Assembly (NCBI RefSeq): GCF_003309065.1
Contig: NZ_POAF01000003.1
Coordinates: forward strand, 124,001 to 188,000
DNA length: 64,000 nucleotides
Direction of reading: 5' to 3'
From: Glutamicibacter soli
GTDB lineage: Bacteria > Actinomycetota > Actinomycetes > Actinomycetales > Micrococcaceae
A model generated the notes under the pieces. It was given only the letters and a program-made list of their open reading frames with translations. It was not told the DNA's origin and made no database searches. Position numbers and translations under genes: made by a program. Below, in pieces: positions 34,691 through 42,623 of this stretch (positions are counted from its first letter, which is position 1; every line of letters starts with the position of its first letter).

Positions 34691-35461
34691 TCAGGCCAGC
34701 CGTCCCCCGAAGTCGTCGGCGATGTCCTGCGCGGCCCGGCGCAGGCGCGGCACCAGCTGCTCGGTGATGCTCTGCAGGTCCGCGCGCCCGCGCTGCACCG
34801 AAATGTTCAGCGCGCCCAGCAGCTGGTCTCCCCGGTACACCGGCACGGCCAGCCCGCGCAGGCCCTCGTCCAGTTCCTGGTTCACCAGCGACCAGCCCTG
34901 CTCCTTCACCCGGGCCAGCTCCGCGCGCAGCTGCTCCAGGTTCGCCACGGTGTGCTCGGTGTAGCGCTGCAGGTCGATCTGCGCCAAGAACTCCTTCTGC
35001 TCTGCGTCGCCCAGCTCGGCGATCAGCACACGGCCCATGGAGGTGACCCAGGCAGGAAGCCGGTTGCCGATGGACACGTTCATCGAATACAGCCGCGGCG
35101 AGGACACCCGCTCGATGTACAGGATGTCCTGGCCTTCCAAGACGCACAGTGCGGCACTTTCCTCCAGCTCGCGGGCCAGGCTTTCCAGGTGCAAGGTGGC
35201 GGCCTTGGGCAGCGTCAGCCCGGAAAGGTAGGAGGCTCCCAGGTCCAGCACGCGCGGGGTCAGGCGGAAGTTCGCTCCGTTGGCTTCCAGGTAGCCCAGG
35301 TCGGTGAGGGTCAGCAGGAAGCGGCGGGCGGAGGCGCGGGTCTGTTCGGTGGCGGCGGCGACCTGGCTGACGGTCATCTCCGGGTTTCCGCCGTTGAAGG
35401 CGAGCAGGACGGCCAGGGTCTTCTCCGTGGATTTAACAAAGTAGTCCGGCCGCTGCGTCAC
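34691..35461 (-). CDS. IclR-family regulator (PcaR/PobR-like)
   Basis: Regulator of 256 residues: an N-terminal winged helix (TVSQVAAATEQTRASARRFL, about 30-50) and a C-terminal effector domain with LCVLEGQDILYIERV, LPAWVTSMGRVLIA and GLRGLAVPVY. The sequence resembles the PcaR/PobR branch, which controls protocatechuate and 4-hydroxybenzoate genes. It starts at GTG 35461 with GGGGAG upstream and lies 18 bp after the dehydratase gene, so it is part of the same transcript. Activation of the dehydrogenase/dehydratase operon and the divergent transporter is the likely role. Confidence 0.87.
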   Translation of the reverse strand: MTQRPDYFVKSTEKTLAVLLAFNGGNPEMTVSQVAAATEQTRASARRFLLTLTDLGYLEANGANFRLTPRVLDLGASYLSGLTLPKAATLHLESLARELEESAALCVLEGQDILYIERVSSPRLYSMNVSIGNRLPAWVTSMGRVLIAELGDAEQKEFLAQIDLQRYTEHTVANLEQLRAELARVKEQGWSLVNQELDEGLRGLAVPVYRGDQLLGALNISVQRGRADLQSITEQLVPRLRRAAQDIADDFGGRLA

Positions 35462-35479
35462 AGTCGATTCTCCCCGTGG

Positions 35480-37330
35480 CTAGTGTCTGCTCCAGCGGTT
35501 GCGCTCGAATTGCGCGGCCAGCCGGATTGGGGCATTGGGCGCCCCGTACCCATCGTAACCATCGCGGCGCTCAACTACTTCAAAGAACATGTTTCCAATG
35601 GTCTCTGTGTAGAAATGCAGGAACTCCCCGTGCTCGTCCCGGTCGTACAGCAGGTTCAGCTCCTGCAAAGTCTGGAGCAGCTGCGGCTCCAGGTCGAAGC
35701 GCGCGGCGAGGTCCTCGTAGTAGTTGGCCGGGATGTGCAGGAAGTCCATGCCGTCGGCCACCGCGTTGCGGGCCAGGGTGATGATGTCCCCAGTGCGCAC
35801 CGCGATGTGCTCGGGGTACTCGTGGTTCCTGTCGATGGCCTCTTCCAGCCCGTGCGGAACGATGTTCAGCGCCAACCTGACCGCATTGTCCCCGGTGGCC
35901 AGCACCTGCGAGCGGACCAGCCCCATGGGGCTGGGAACCTCGGTGCCGGGCAGCGCCTGGAGGTTGAGCACGCTGGTGTAGAACAGCACGGATTCGTCGA
36001 ATGACTGCCAAGGCTGGGCGAGGTTCAGGTGGTCGATGCACTGGATCAGCGCGGGGTGCTCCGCCGCGGCTCCGGACTCGTGGACCCCGAATTCGGCTTC
36101 CCAGCCCCCGGCGTCCCCGGTGGCTCCGAAGAAGACCTCGGTGTTGTCCGGGGCGTTGAAGCCGGGCAGGTCCGCCTCGTTGCGCAGGTGCTGGCGCGGG
36201 ACCGGGCGGGCCAGCAGCTGCACGGCGCGCTCGCCGGCCGCGGCGGGGTCCGGGACCTGCACCCCGAAGCCTGACACCGCGGCGGTGACCCCGCGGCTGC
36301 GTTGCGAGTTGATGATGATCCGCGCCCCGCCGGCGCTGAACAGCTGCACCGGCTTGCGCCGGTGCTGGCCGCGGAATTCGAAGCCCAGCTGGGCCAGCAG
36401 CCGGGCCACCGGTTCGGGGTCCTCGGTGCGGATTTCGGTGAAGTCGAAACCGTTGGCCTTCTGCCCGCCGGGCAGCGCCTGCAGTGCAAGAGCGGAGCCG
36501 ATGCCCTGCGCATCGAGCAGCGCGGCGGTTTGGGACTGCAGCAGGTTCAGCGAGCGCAGCCCGTCCACCGCGGTGCGCTCGACATTCGACTGGCGGAAGA
36601 CGTCGTTGAAGATTTCCAGCGAAATGATGCCGGCATAGCCCGAGCGGGCGATGGCGCCGAGGAACTCGTCCAGCTTGAATCCGCCCTGCCCCGGGAACAC
36701 CCGGTAGTGCCGCGACCAGGACAGGATGTCCATGGACAGCACCGGGGCGTCGGCCAGCTGCACGAAGAAGATCTTCTCCCCCGGGATCTGCGCGATCGCC
36801 TCGGGGTCGTCCCCGCGCGAGAGGATGTGGAAGCTGTCCAGGCAGATGCCCACGTTCTCGCGGTCCACCTGGCGGGCGATCTCCCAGGAGTGCTGGTAGG
36901 TGTTCACGTATGTGCCCCAGGCCAGCGCCTCGTAGGCGATGCGGATCCCGTATCCGGCGGCCAGGTCCGCGAGCTGGCGGATCTGGGAGACGAACAGCTC
37001 GTCGTCGTTGATCGTGGCGGTGCCGACATTGGAGCACAGCAGCATCATGTCCATGCCCAGGCGCGTCATGAGCTTGAACTTCGCCTCCGCCCGGTGCAGA
37101 TTCGCCTGCAGCAGCTGCGGCTCGACGCCTTCGAAGTCGCGGAAGGGCTGGAACAGGTCCAAGGTGAGCCCCAGTCGCGCGGCCAGCGCCCGGACCTCCT
37201 CCGGGGACATCGGGCTGACCAGAAGGTCCTGCTCGAAGATCTCGATGCCGTCGAATCCGGCCTTGGCGCAGGCGAGCATCTTCTCTTCCAGCGTGCCCGA
37301 GAGGCACACGGTGGCAATGGAGGTGCGCAT
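35480..37330 (-). CDS. qsuB: 3-dehydroshikimate dehydratase, two-domain QsuB type
   Basis: Converts 3-dehydroshikimate to protocatechuate, the committed step of quinate/shikimate catabolism. The 616-residue protein has an N-terminal xylose-isomerase-like TIM barrel (about 1-280, with GFDGIEIFEQDL, YEALAWGTYVNTYQHSW and GICLDSFHILSRGDD). A C-terminal 4-hydroxyphenylpyruvate-dioxygenase-like VOC domain follows (about 300-600, with IDHLNLAQPWQSFDESVLFY and GYGAPNAPIRL). This domain pair is the QsuB arrangement of corynebacteria and relatives. The start ATG overlaps the dehydrogenase stop by one base (TAATG), so the two are translationally coupled. Confidence 0.9.
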   Translation of the reverse strand: MRTSIATVCLSGTLEEKMLACAKAGFDGIEIFEQDLLVSPMSPEEVRALAARLGLTLDLFQPFRDFEGVEPQLLQANLHRAEAKFKLMTRLGMDMMLLCSNVGTATINDDELFVSQIRQLADLAAGYGIRIAYEALAWGTYVNTYQHSWEIARQVDRENVGICLDSFHILSRGDDPEAIAQIPGEKIFFVQLADAPVLSMDILSWSRHYRVFPGQGGFKLDEFLGAIARSGYAGIISLEIFNDVFRQSNVERTAVDGLRSLNLLQSQTAALLDAQGIGSALALQALPGGQKANGFDFTEIRTEDPEPVARLLAQLGFEFRGQHRRKPVQLFSAGGARIIINSQRSRGVTAAVSGFGVQVPDPAAAGERAVQLLARPVPRQHLRNEADLPGFNAPDNTEVFFGATGDAGGWEAEFGVHESGAAAEHPALIQCIDHLNLAQPWQSFDESVLFYTSVLNLQALPGTEVPSPMGLVRSQVLATGDNAVRLALNIVPHGLEEAIDRNHEYPEHIAVRTGDIITLARNAVADGMDFLHIPANYYEDLAARFDLEPQLLQTLQELNLLYDRDEHGEFLHFYTETIGNMFFEVVERRDGYDGYGAPNAPIRLAAQFERNRWSRH

Positions 37331-38202
37331 TACAGGCCCGCCTCCAGCATTTCCAGCAGGTGTGCGCGCATGCGCGCGGCATCGGGCTTGATGCCGGTGA
37401 AGATCTCGAAGGAGTCCACGGCCTGGCCCACCGCCATGTGCCCGCCGTCAAGCACCCGGCAGCCGCGGTCGCGGGCTGCGAGGATCAGTTCGGTGTCGAC
37501 CGGGCGGTAGATGCAGTCGGCTACCCAGTGGCGGGATTCGAGCCCGGCCAAATCCAGCGGCAGGCCCGGGTGGTGGTGCATGCCGATCGGGGTGGCGTTC
37601 AGCAGCCCGTCCGCCGCAGGCAGCAGCTCGGGAACCTGGTCAGGGGACGCCGCGGTGACCGTGGCTTCAGGGAAAAGCCGGTTCAATTCCGCGGCCCGCT
37701 GCCCAGCGCGCTGCGCGTCCGGGTCCACCAGGAACAGCTGCTCGGTTCCGGACGCCAGCAGCGCGTAGGCCACGGCGGATCCGGCGCCGCCGGCTCCCAG
37801 CTGCAGGACCTGTTGCTGGTTGGCTCCGGGCAGCCCTTCGGCGAAGCCGCGGCCGAATCCTGAGGCGTCGGTGTTGTAGCCGTGGAACTTCCCGTCGCGG
37901 ATGACCACCGTATTCACCGCGCCGATGTCCCGCGCGTTCTGGGAGATCTCATCAAGGTGCTCCAGGACCAGCTGCTTGCACGGATGGGTGATGTTGAAGG
38001 CATTGAATCCGAGCTGCTCACCGGCCTTTAATAGAGCACCCACATCGCTGCCCGGGCGCTCCAGCACGGTGAGGTCGATGGGACGGTACAGGTAGCGCAG
38101 GCCCTGCGCATCAGCCTCCCGCTCGTGCATCCCGGGAGTCAGCGACGGCATCACCCCGTCGCCGATCAAGCCCACCAAATAGGATTCGGCAGTTGTACTC
38201 AT
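37330..38202 (-). CDS. Quinate/shikimate dehydrogenase
   Basis: NAD(P)-dependent enzyme of 290 residues. The substrate loop reads SLTPGMHE, with Thr at the second position, which is typical of catabolic quinate/shikimate dehydrogenases rather than biosynthetic AroE. The catalytic Lys is K76 in NITHPCK, and D112 is in YNTDASG. The dinucleotide motif GAGGAGSA begins at about 137, and GHMAVGQAVDSFEIFTG closes the protein. It would oxidise quinate or shikimate to the 3-dehydro compounds, which the adjacent QsuB-type dehydratase then processes. The start is ATG 38202 with GAGGA upstream; it is the first gene of the minus-strand operon. Confidence 0.88.
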   Translation of the reverse strand: MSTTAESYLVGLIGDGVMPSLTPGMHEREADAQGLRYLYRPIDLTVLERPGSDVGALLKAGEQLGFNAFNITHPCKQLVLEHLDEISQNARDIGAVNTVVIRDGKFHGYNTDASGFGRGFAEGLPGANQQQVLQLGAGGAGSAVAYALLASGTEQLFLVDPDAQRAGQRAAELNRLFPEATVTAASPDQVPELLPAADGLLNATPIGMHHHPGLPLDLAGLESRHWVADCIYRPVDTELILAARDRGCRVLDGGHMAVGQAVDSFEIFTGIKPDAARMRAHLLEMLEAGL

Positions 38203-38281
38203 CGCAGGTCCTCGCATTCAGTCATCGATGCAACAGGTATTGCTTCGTCTGTGATTTGCATCTACTCTAAACCAATGAACA

Positions 38282-38323
38282 CATTCCGAACAAGTGGTCG
38301 CATAGCGAACATTTGTAGGAATG
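38282..38323. promoter_or_regulatory. Possible IclR-type control region between the divergent operons
   Basis: CATTCC (38282-38287) and GGAATG (38318-38323) form an inverted repeat enclosing two copies of GAACA. It lies in the 157-bp gap between the dehydrogenase operon and the transporter gene, where the IclR protein would be expected to bind. This is suggestive only. Confidence 0.35.
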
Positions 38324-38359
38324 AGGCCAGAACATCGCCACCATCTAGGGAGTAACCCG

Positions 38360-39694
38360 ATGACCACGACACCGAAGCCGTCGGCATCTGAAGACAACGG
38401 AGCCGGGCAGCGCACGCCGGTCAAGGCCGCGCTGGCCAGCTTCATGGGCAGCGCCGTCGAATACTACGACTTCTTCATCTTCGGCTCCGCCGCAGCCCTG
38501 ATCTTCCCGCACATCTTCTTCCCCGACGCCGACACCAACGCCGCGGTCATGTCCCTGGCGACCTTCGGCTTCGCCTACATCGCCCGCCCCATCGGCGCGA
38601 TCATCCTGGGCCACTTCGGCGACCGGATCGGACGCCAGAAGGTCTTGATGTTCACCCTGGTGCTCATGGGAGCCTCGACCTTCGCCATCGGCTGCCTGCC
38701 CACCTTCGACCAGGTCGGCTGGCTGGCCCCGATCCTGCTGGTGGTCGCCCGCCTGATGCAGGGCCTGTCCGCCGCCGGCGAGCAGGCCGGTGCCTCCTCC
38801 ATGTCCCTGGAGCACGCCCCGGATCACCGGCGCAGCTTCTTCACCTCCTGGACCCTGACCGGCACCCAGGGCGGCCAGATCCTGGCGGCCTTGATCTTCA
38901 TTCCGGTAGTGGCACTGCCGGACGAGATCAAGTTCGGCATCGGCTGGCGCATCCCGTTTTGGCTGTCCGCCGTGGTTGTTGTGGTCACCTTCTTCATCCG
39001 CCGCTCGCTGCATGAGACCCCTGAATTCGAGAAGGCCAAGAAGAACAACGAGATCGCCAAGCTGCCGCTGGCGGTGCTGCTGCGCTTCCATTGGAAGGAC
39101 GTGCTGCGCGTGGTGCTGTGCGCGTTCATCGCCGCGGTGTCCACCGTGTATGGAACCCTGGCCATCTCCTACGGCAAGACCATTGGCAACATGGACGAGT
39201 CCATCACCCTGTGGCTGGTCGTGGCAGGCAATATCGGAGCACTGCTCACCCAACCGCTCTTCGGCATGCTGGCCGACAAGATCGGCCGCAAACCGGTCTT
39301 CATCTACGGCGCGCTGGCTTCCGCCGCGGTCATGCCCTTCTACCTGCGATCCATGGAAACCAGCAACACGCTGCTGCAGTTCGGGCTCTCGCTGCTGGTC
39401 TTCTCCTGCGCCTACGCGGCGGCCAACGCCGTATGGCCGAGCTTCTACGCGGAGATGTTCTCCTCCCAGGTGCGCTTCTCCGGCCTGGCCATCGGCACCC
39501 AGCTGGGCTTCCTGATGGCTGGCTTCGCCCCGTCCATCGTCGCCGCCCTGGGCGGACTGCAGCCCGGCGGCTGGGTGCAGATCAGCCTGTTCACCGCGGC
39601 CATCGCCCTGATCGCCTCGCTCTCCGCGCTGACCGCCCGCGAAACCTACCGCGTGCCGACCAGCCAGCTGGGGCACCACGTAGCAAAGGCATAA
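38360..39694 (+). CDS. MHS-family MFS transporter, probable shikimate/quinate importer
   Basis: Metabolite:proton symporter of 444 residues with 12 helices. It opens with the MHS signature ASFMGSAVEYYDFFIFGSAA. The MFS loop FGDRIGRQKVL is near residue 90, and a second GMLADKIGRKP lies in the C-terminal half. Close homologues are ShiA-type carriers. Divergence from the shikimate dehydrogenase gene makes quinate, shikimate or protocatechuate the likely substrate. The start ATG 38360 has GGGAG upstream. A clear terminator follows the gene. Confidence 0.85.
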   Translation: MTTTPKPSASEDNGAGQRTPVKAALASFMGSAVEYYDFFIFGSAAALIFPHIFFPDADTNAAVMSLATFGFAYIARPIGAIILGHFGDRIGRQKVLMFTLVLMGASTFAIGCLPTFDQVGWLAPILLVVARLMQGLSAAGEQAGASSMSLEHAPDHRRSFFTSWTLTGTQGGQILAALIFIPVVALPDEIKFGIGWRIPFWLSAVVVVVTFFIRRSLHETPEFEKAKKNNEIAKLPLAVLLRFHWKDVLRVVLCAFIAAVSTVYGTLAISYGKTIGNMDESITLWLVVAGNIGALLTQPLFGMLADKIGRKPVFIYGALASAAVMPFYLRSMETSNTLLQFGLSLLVFSCAYAAANAVWPSFYAEMFSSQVRFSGLAIGTQLGFLMAGFAPSIVAALGGLQPGGWVQISLFTAAIALIASLSALTARETYRVPTSQLGHHVAKA

Positions 39695-39710
39695 ATACGG
39701 CCGAGAAACG

Positions 39711-39757
39711 ACAGCGGGCAGGCGCCGGGAAGTCCATTCCCGGCACCTGCCCGCTGT
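39711..39757. terminator. Terminator between transporter and dehydrogenase genes (convergent)
   Basis: A stem of about 20 bp with one mismatch (39711-39731 with 39737-39757) separates two convergent genes. Confidence 0.75.
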
Positions 39758-39778
39758 TTGCCGCGGCGGGTTCAATGG

Positions 39779-40537
39779 CTATTGCGCCGTCCAGCCTCCG
39801 TCGATGGCGTAGCTGGCTCCGGTGGCCATCGCAGCACTGTCCCCCGCAAGCCAACCGGCCAGCGAAGCGACTTCCTCCGGCTCGATGAGCCGCTTGACCG
39901 CCATCTCGGTCAGCATGATCTTTTCCATCACTTCGGATTCGTCGATGCCGTGGGCCCTCGCCTGGTCGGCGATCTGCGCTTCGACCAGCGGGGTGCGCAC
40001 ATATCCGGGATTGATGCAGTTGCTCGTCACCCCGCGCTCCGCTCCTTCCAGCGCGGTCGCCTTCGACAGGCCCTCCAGTCCGTGCTTGGCCGACACGTAG
40101 GCGCTCTTGAACGCGCTGGCGCGCAGGCCATGGGCGGAGGAGATGTTGATGATGCGCCCGAACCCCCGCTCATACATCCCCGGCAGCGCCGCGCGGATCA
40201 GCAGGAACGGCGCTTCGAGCATCAATCGGTGGATCAGGCGCCAATGATCGGGTTGGTATTCATGGATCGGTCCCACCCGCTGCACCCCGGCATTGTTGAC
40301 CAGGATGTCGGCGTCGAGGGACAGCTCCTCCAGCCCCGAGGTGTCGGACAGGTCCACCACCCAGGCTTCCCCTCCGACCTCGGCCGCCGCATTCCGCGCC
40401 GCCTGCTCGTCCAGGTCCGCCACCACGACGCGGACTCCCTGGGCGGAGAGCTCGCGGGCGCAGGCCAGCCCGATGCCTCCCGCGCCGCCGGTGACTACCG
40501 CCCGGCGCACGGTGCGCCGGGTGTCACCGGCTTGCAT
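39779..40537 (-). CDS. 3-hydroxybutyrate dehydrogenase-like SDR
   Basis: Short-chain dehydrogenase of 252 residues. TGGAGGIG (16-23) binds NAD(P), NNAG follows, and the Ser-Tyr-Lys active site is in NISSAHG and AYVSAKHG. The region CINPGYVRTPLVEAQI and the end ATGASYAIDGGWTAQ resemble D-3-hydroxybutyrate dehydrogenases. It overlaps the end of the 3-hydroxyisobutyrate-dehydrogenase-like gene by 14 bases, so the two are co-translated. A different hydroxy acid is possible, because the operon has no acetoacetate genes. Confidence 0.82.
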   Translation of the reverse strand: MQAGDTRRTVRRAVVTGGAGGIGLACARELSAQGVRVVVADLDEQAARNAAAEVGGEAWVVDLSDTSGLEELSLDADILVNNAGVQRVGPIHEYQPDHWRLIHRLMLEAPFLLIRAALPGMYERGFGRIINISSAHGLRASAFKSAYVSAKHGLEGLSKATALEGAERGVTSNCINPGYVRTPLVEAQIADQARAHGIDESEVMEKIMLTEMAVKRLIEPEEVASLAGWLAGDSAAMATGASYAIDGGWTAQ

Positions 40538-41453
40538 GCTCTGCCGCTCCGTAGCCGCGCACCTGCCCGCCGGGCACCAGGTTCTTAACGATCAGCGAGC
40601 AGTCCTTGTCTTCCAGTCCTTCGGAGATCAGCTCGTCGAAGTGCTTGCTGACCAGTTCCGCGGCGGGAAGCGAGATGCCTGACGTGGTTCCCGCATCCAG
40701 CGCCAGCCCTACGTCCTTGCGCGCCAGGTCCACGCGGAAGGTCGCGTCAAAGTTGTTGTTCGCCGCGGCGGTCTCGACGATGCCGGGAACCGGGTACCAG
40801 GTCTGCTGCGCCCACGAACGGCCTGAGGATACCGACACGATCTCCCAGAACACTTGCGGATCGAGCCCCAGCTTCTCGGCCAGCTGCGATCCCTCGGCGC
40901 TGGCCATGAGGTCGATGAACAGCATCATGTTGTTGCAGATCTTCGCCGCGATGCCCATGGACGGGCCGCCGGCGACGATGGCTCGCGCTGACATCGGCGC
41001 CACCAGTTCGCTGGCCCGTTCCATGAGTTCCGGCGCCCCGCCCAGCATGATGGCCAGAGATCCGGCCGCCGCTCCCGAGATGCCTCCGGAAACCGGGGCG
41101 TCGACGAACTTCAGGCCGCGGGCCGCGGATTGCTCGTGGATGTAGCGGGAGGTCTCGATGTCCACGGTGGAACAGTCAAGCAGCATCATCGAGTCGGTGG
41201 CATGGGCCCAGATGCCTTCGGGGCCCTCGTAAACCGCACGGACGTGCTGGCCCTTGGGCAGCATGGTGATCACCGCATCCGCCCCCTCCAGTGCCTTGGC
41301 CACGGAATCGACGAGGAGCACACCGGCTCCCGCCGCCGCGGCGCGGGCCTGCTCGTTCAGGTCGACGCCGCGCACCTCGTGCCCGGCGGCGACCAGGTTC
41401 GCCGACATGGGTCCGCCCATGTTCCCCAGTCCGATCCATGCATATACGCTCAT
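40524..41453 (-). CDS. 3-hydroxyisobutyrate dehydrogenase-family protein
   Basis: Beta-hydroxyacid dehydrogenase of 309 residues with the NAD(P) motif GLGNMGGPMSANL (8-20). The substrate motif is DAPVSGGISGAAAGSLAIM, and the catalytic Lys is in GIAAKICNNMML. The family oxidises 3-hydroxyisobutyrate, tartronate semialdehyde or 2-(hydroxymethyl)glutarate. Here it is paired with an SDR and faces a LysR gene 146 bp away. This implies an inducible catabolic step for a hydroxy acid. Valine degradation is possible, but only an acyl-CoA dehydrogenase 6 kb away supports it. Confidence 0.82.
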   Translation of the reverse strand: MSVYAWIGLGNMGGPMSANLVAAGHEVRGVDLNEQARAAAAGAGVLLVDSVAKALEGADAVITMLPKGQHVRAVYEGPEGIWAHATDSMMLLDCSTVDIETSRYIHEQSAARGLKFVDAPVSGGISGAAAGSLAIMLGGAPELMERASELVAPMSARAIVAGGPSMGIAAKICNNMMLFIDLMASAEGSQLAEKLGLDPQVFWEIVSVSSGRSWAQQTWYPVPGIVETAAANNNFDATFRVDLARKDVGLALDAGTTSGISLPAAELVSKHFDELISEGLEDKDCSLIVKNLVPGGQVRGYGAAEHASR

Positions 41454-41599
41454 TGTGCTGTTCCTTCCACGCGCCGACAGGTGCTTGATAATTCGGGTAA
41501 TCCCGGATATGGCCAGCGTAGGTGCGCCACATCACTTCCTCAATGCACAAAGACCCGAGAAAATTGCAACACCGCTGTGCGCTGGCGCACACTGGGAGC

Positions 41600-42532
41600 A
41601 TGCAGCGTCCCATCGATTACCACCATCTCGAGTCCCTGATCGCCTTCCTGACCGTCGCCCGGCTGGGCAGGTACACGGCGGCCGCCAACGTGCTCGGGGT
41701 GAACCACTCCACGATTTCCCGGCGCATCGCCTCGCTGCAGCAGGCCATGGGCGGACGGCTGCTGACCCGCTCGGCGCAGGGGTGGGAACTGACCGACCTC
41801 GGGCGGCGCGCCATGGCCTCGGCCGAGGCCATCGAACGGGCCGTCGCCGCCATCGGCTCCGCCGACGAGCCTGGACAGGTGACCGGCCACGTGCGCGTCG
41901 CCGCACCGGACGCCTTCAGCGCCCATCTGGCCGCGCCGACCCTCGCGAAGCTGCACGAGATCCACCCGCAGCTACTGTTCGACCTGGTCTCGGAAACCAC
42001 GCGGGCACGCCAGGGCCGCACCGGCATGGACCTGGAAATCGTCATCGGCCAGCCCCAGGTGCGACGCGCGGTCTCCCATCTGCTGCTGAAATACGAGCTG
42101 CGGCTCTACGCCACTAAAAGGTACCTGGACCTGCATGGGACCCCCGGGAAACTGGAAGACCTGCGCGAGCATGCGCTGAACTACTACATCGACACCGCGC
42201 TGACGGTGGACAAGCTCGACGATGCCACCAGCGGGCTGCCGCCCATGCGCCGAGCCATCTCGTCCAACAGCATCGCGGTGCAGTACTCGGCGACCATGGG
42301 CCATGGCGGCATCGGCCTGCTGCCAACATTCCTCAGCCGGCACTACGAGGCACTGGTTCCGGTGCTCCACGACCAGTTCACCTACGAATCGGAATACTGG
42401 CTGGTCGGGCGTGAGGAAGCGCTGCGCAATCCGGCGGTGCAGCTCACCGCCACGGCGCTGCACGAGGCCGCCGAGCGCGGGGACTGGCATTTGGCGCCCT
42501 TCGCCCCGGTGTCCTCCGCGGCCAATTCCTGA
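41600..42532 (+). CDS. LysR-family regulator
   Basis: Regulator of 310 residues with an N-terminal helix-turn-helix (LGRYTAAANVLGVNHSTISRRI, about 22-43) and a substrate-binding-type effector domain. It is divergent from the two-gene hydroxy-acid dehydrogenase operon, the usual position for a LysR activator. The start is set at ATG 41600, where similarity begins; a GGGAG sequence lies unusually close before it, so the true start or a leaderless transcript is uncertain. The effector is unknown, plausibly the operon's hydroxy acid. Confidence 0.83.
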   Translation: MQRPIDYHHLESLIAFLTVARLGRYTAAANVLGVNHSTISRRIASLQQAMGGRLLTRSAQGWELTDLGRRAMASAEAIERAVAAIGSADEPGQVTGHVRVAAPDAFSAHLAAPTLAKLHEIHPQLLFDLVSETTRARQGRTGMDLEIVIGQPQVRRAVSHLLLKYELRLYATKRYLDLHGTPGKLEDLREHALNYYIDTALTVDKLDDATSGLPPMRRAISSNSIAVQYSATMGHGGIGLLPTFLSRHYEALVPVLHDQFTYESEYWLVGREEALRNPAVQLTATALHEAAERGDWHLAPFAPVSSAANS

Positions 42533-42564
42533 AGGGACACCACAGCCGGGCCGGTGCCGTTTAA

Positions 42565-42609
42565 CTGCCAGAGTGCCGCTCCCCGGTGCGGGATGCGGCA
42601 CTCTGGCAG
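42565..42609. terminator. Hairpin between convergent LysR and MHS genes
   Basis: A perfect 15-bp stem CTGCCAGAGTGCCGC/GCGGCACTCTGGCAG (42565-42579 with 42595-42609) lies between two convergent genes. There is no T-run, so it may act with Rho or as a transcript end stabiliser. Confidence 0.6.
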
Positions 42610-42623
42610 TAGCGGCCTGACAG

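Noticed and set aside
34650-35147. N-terminal extension of the PaaI-like thioesterase
   Set aside because: It lies antiparallel to nothing but overlaps the IclR gene in another frame and lacks similarity. The hotdog domain is complete from 34649.
35580-37451. 623-residue minus-strand frame overlapping QsuB
   Set aside because: It is a shifted reading of the dehydratase, rich in Arg, Gly and Pro, with none of the family motifs that the QsuB frame shows.
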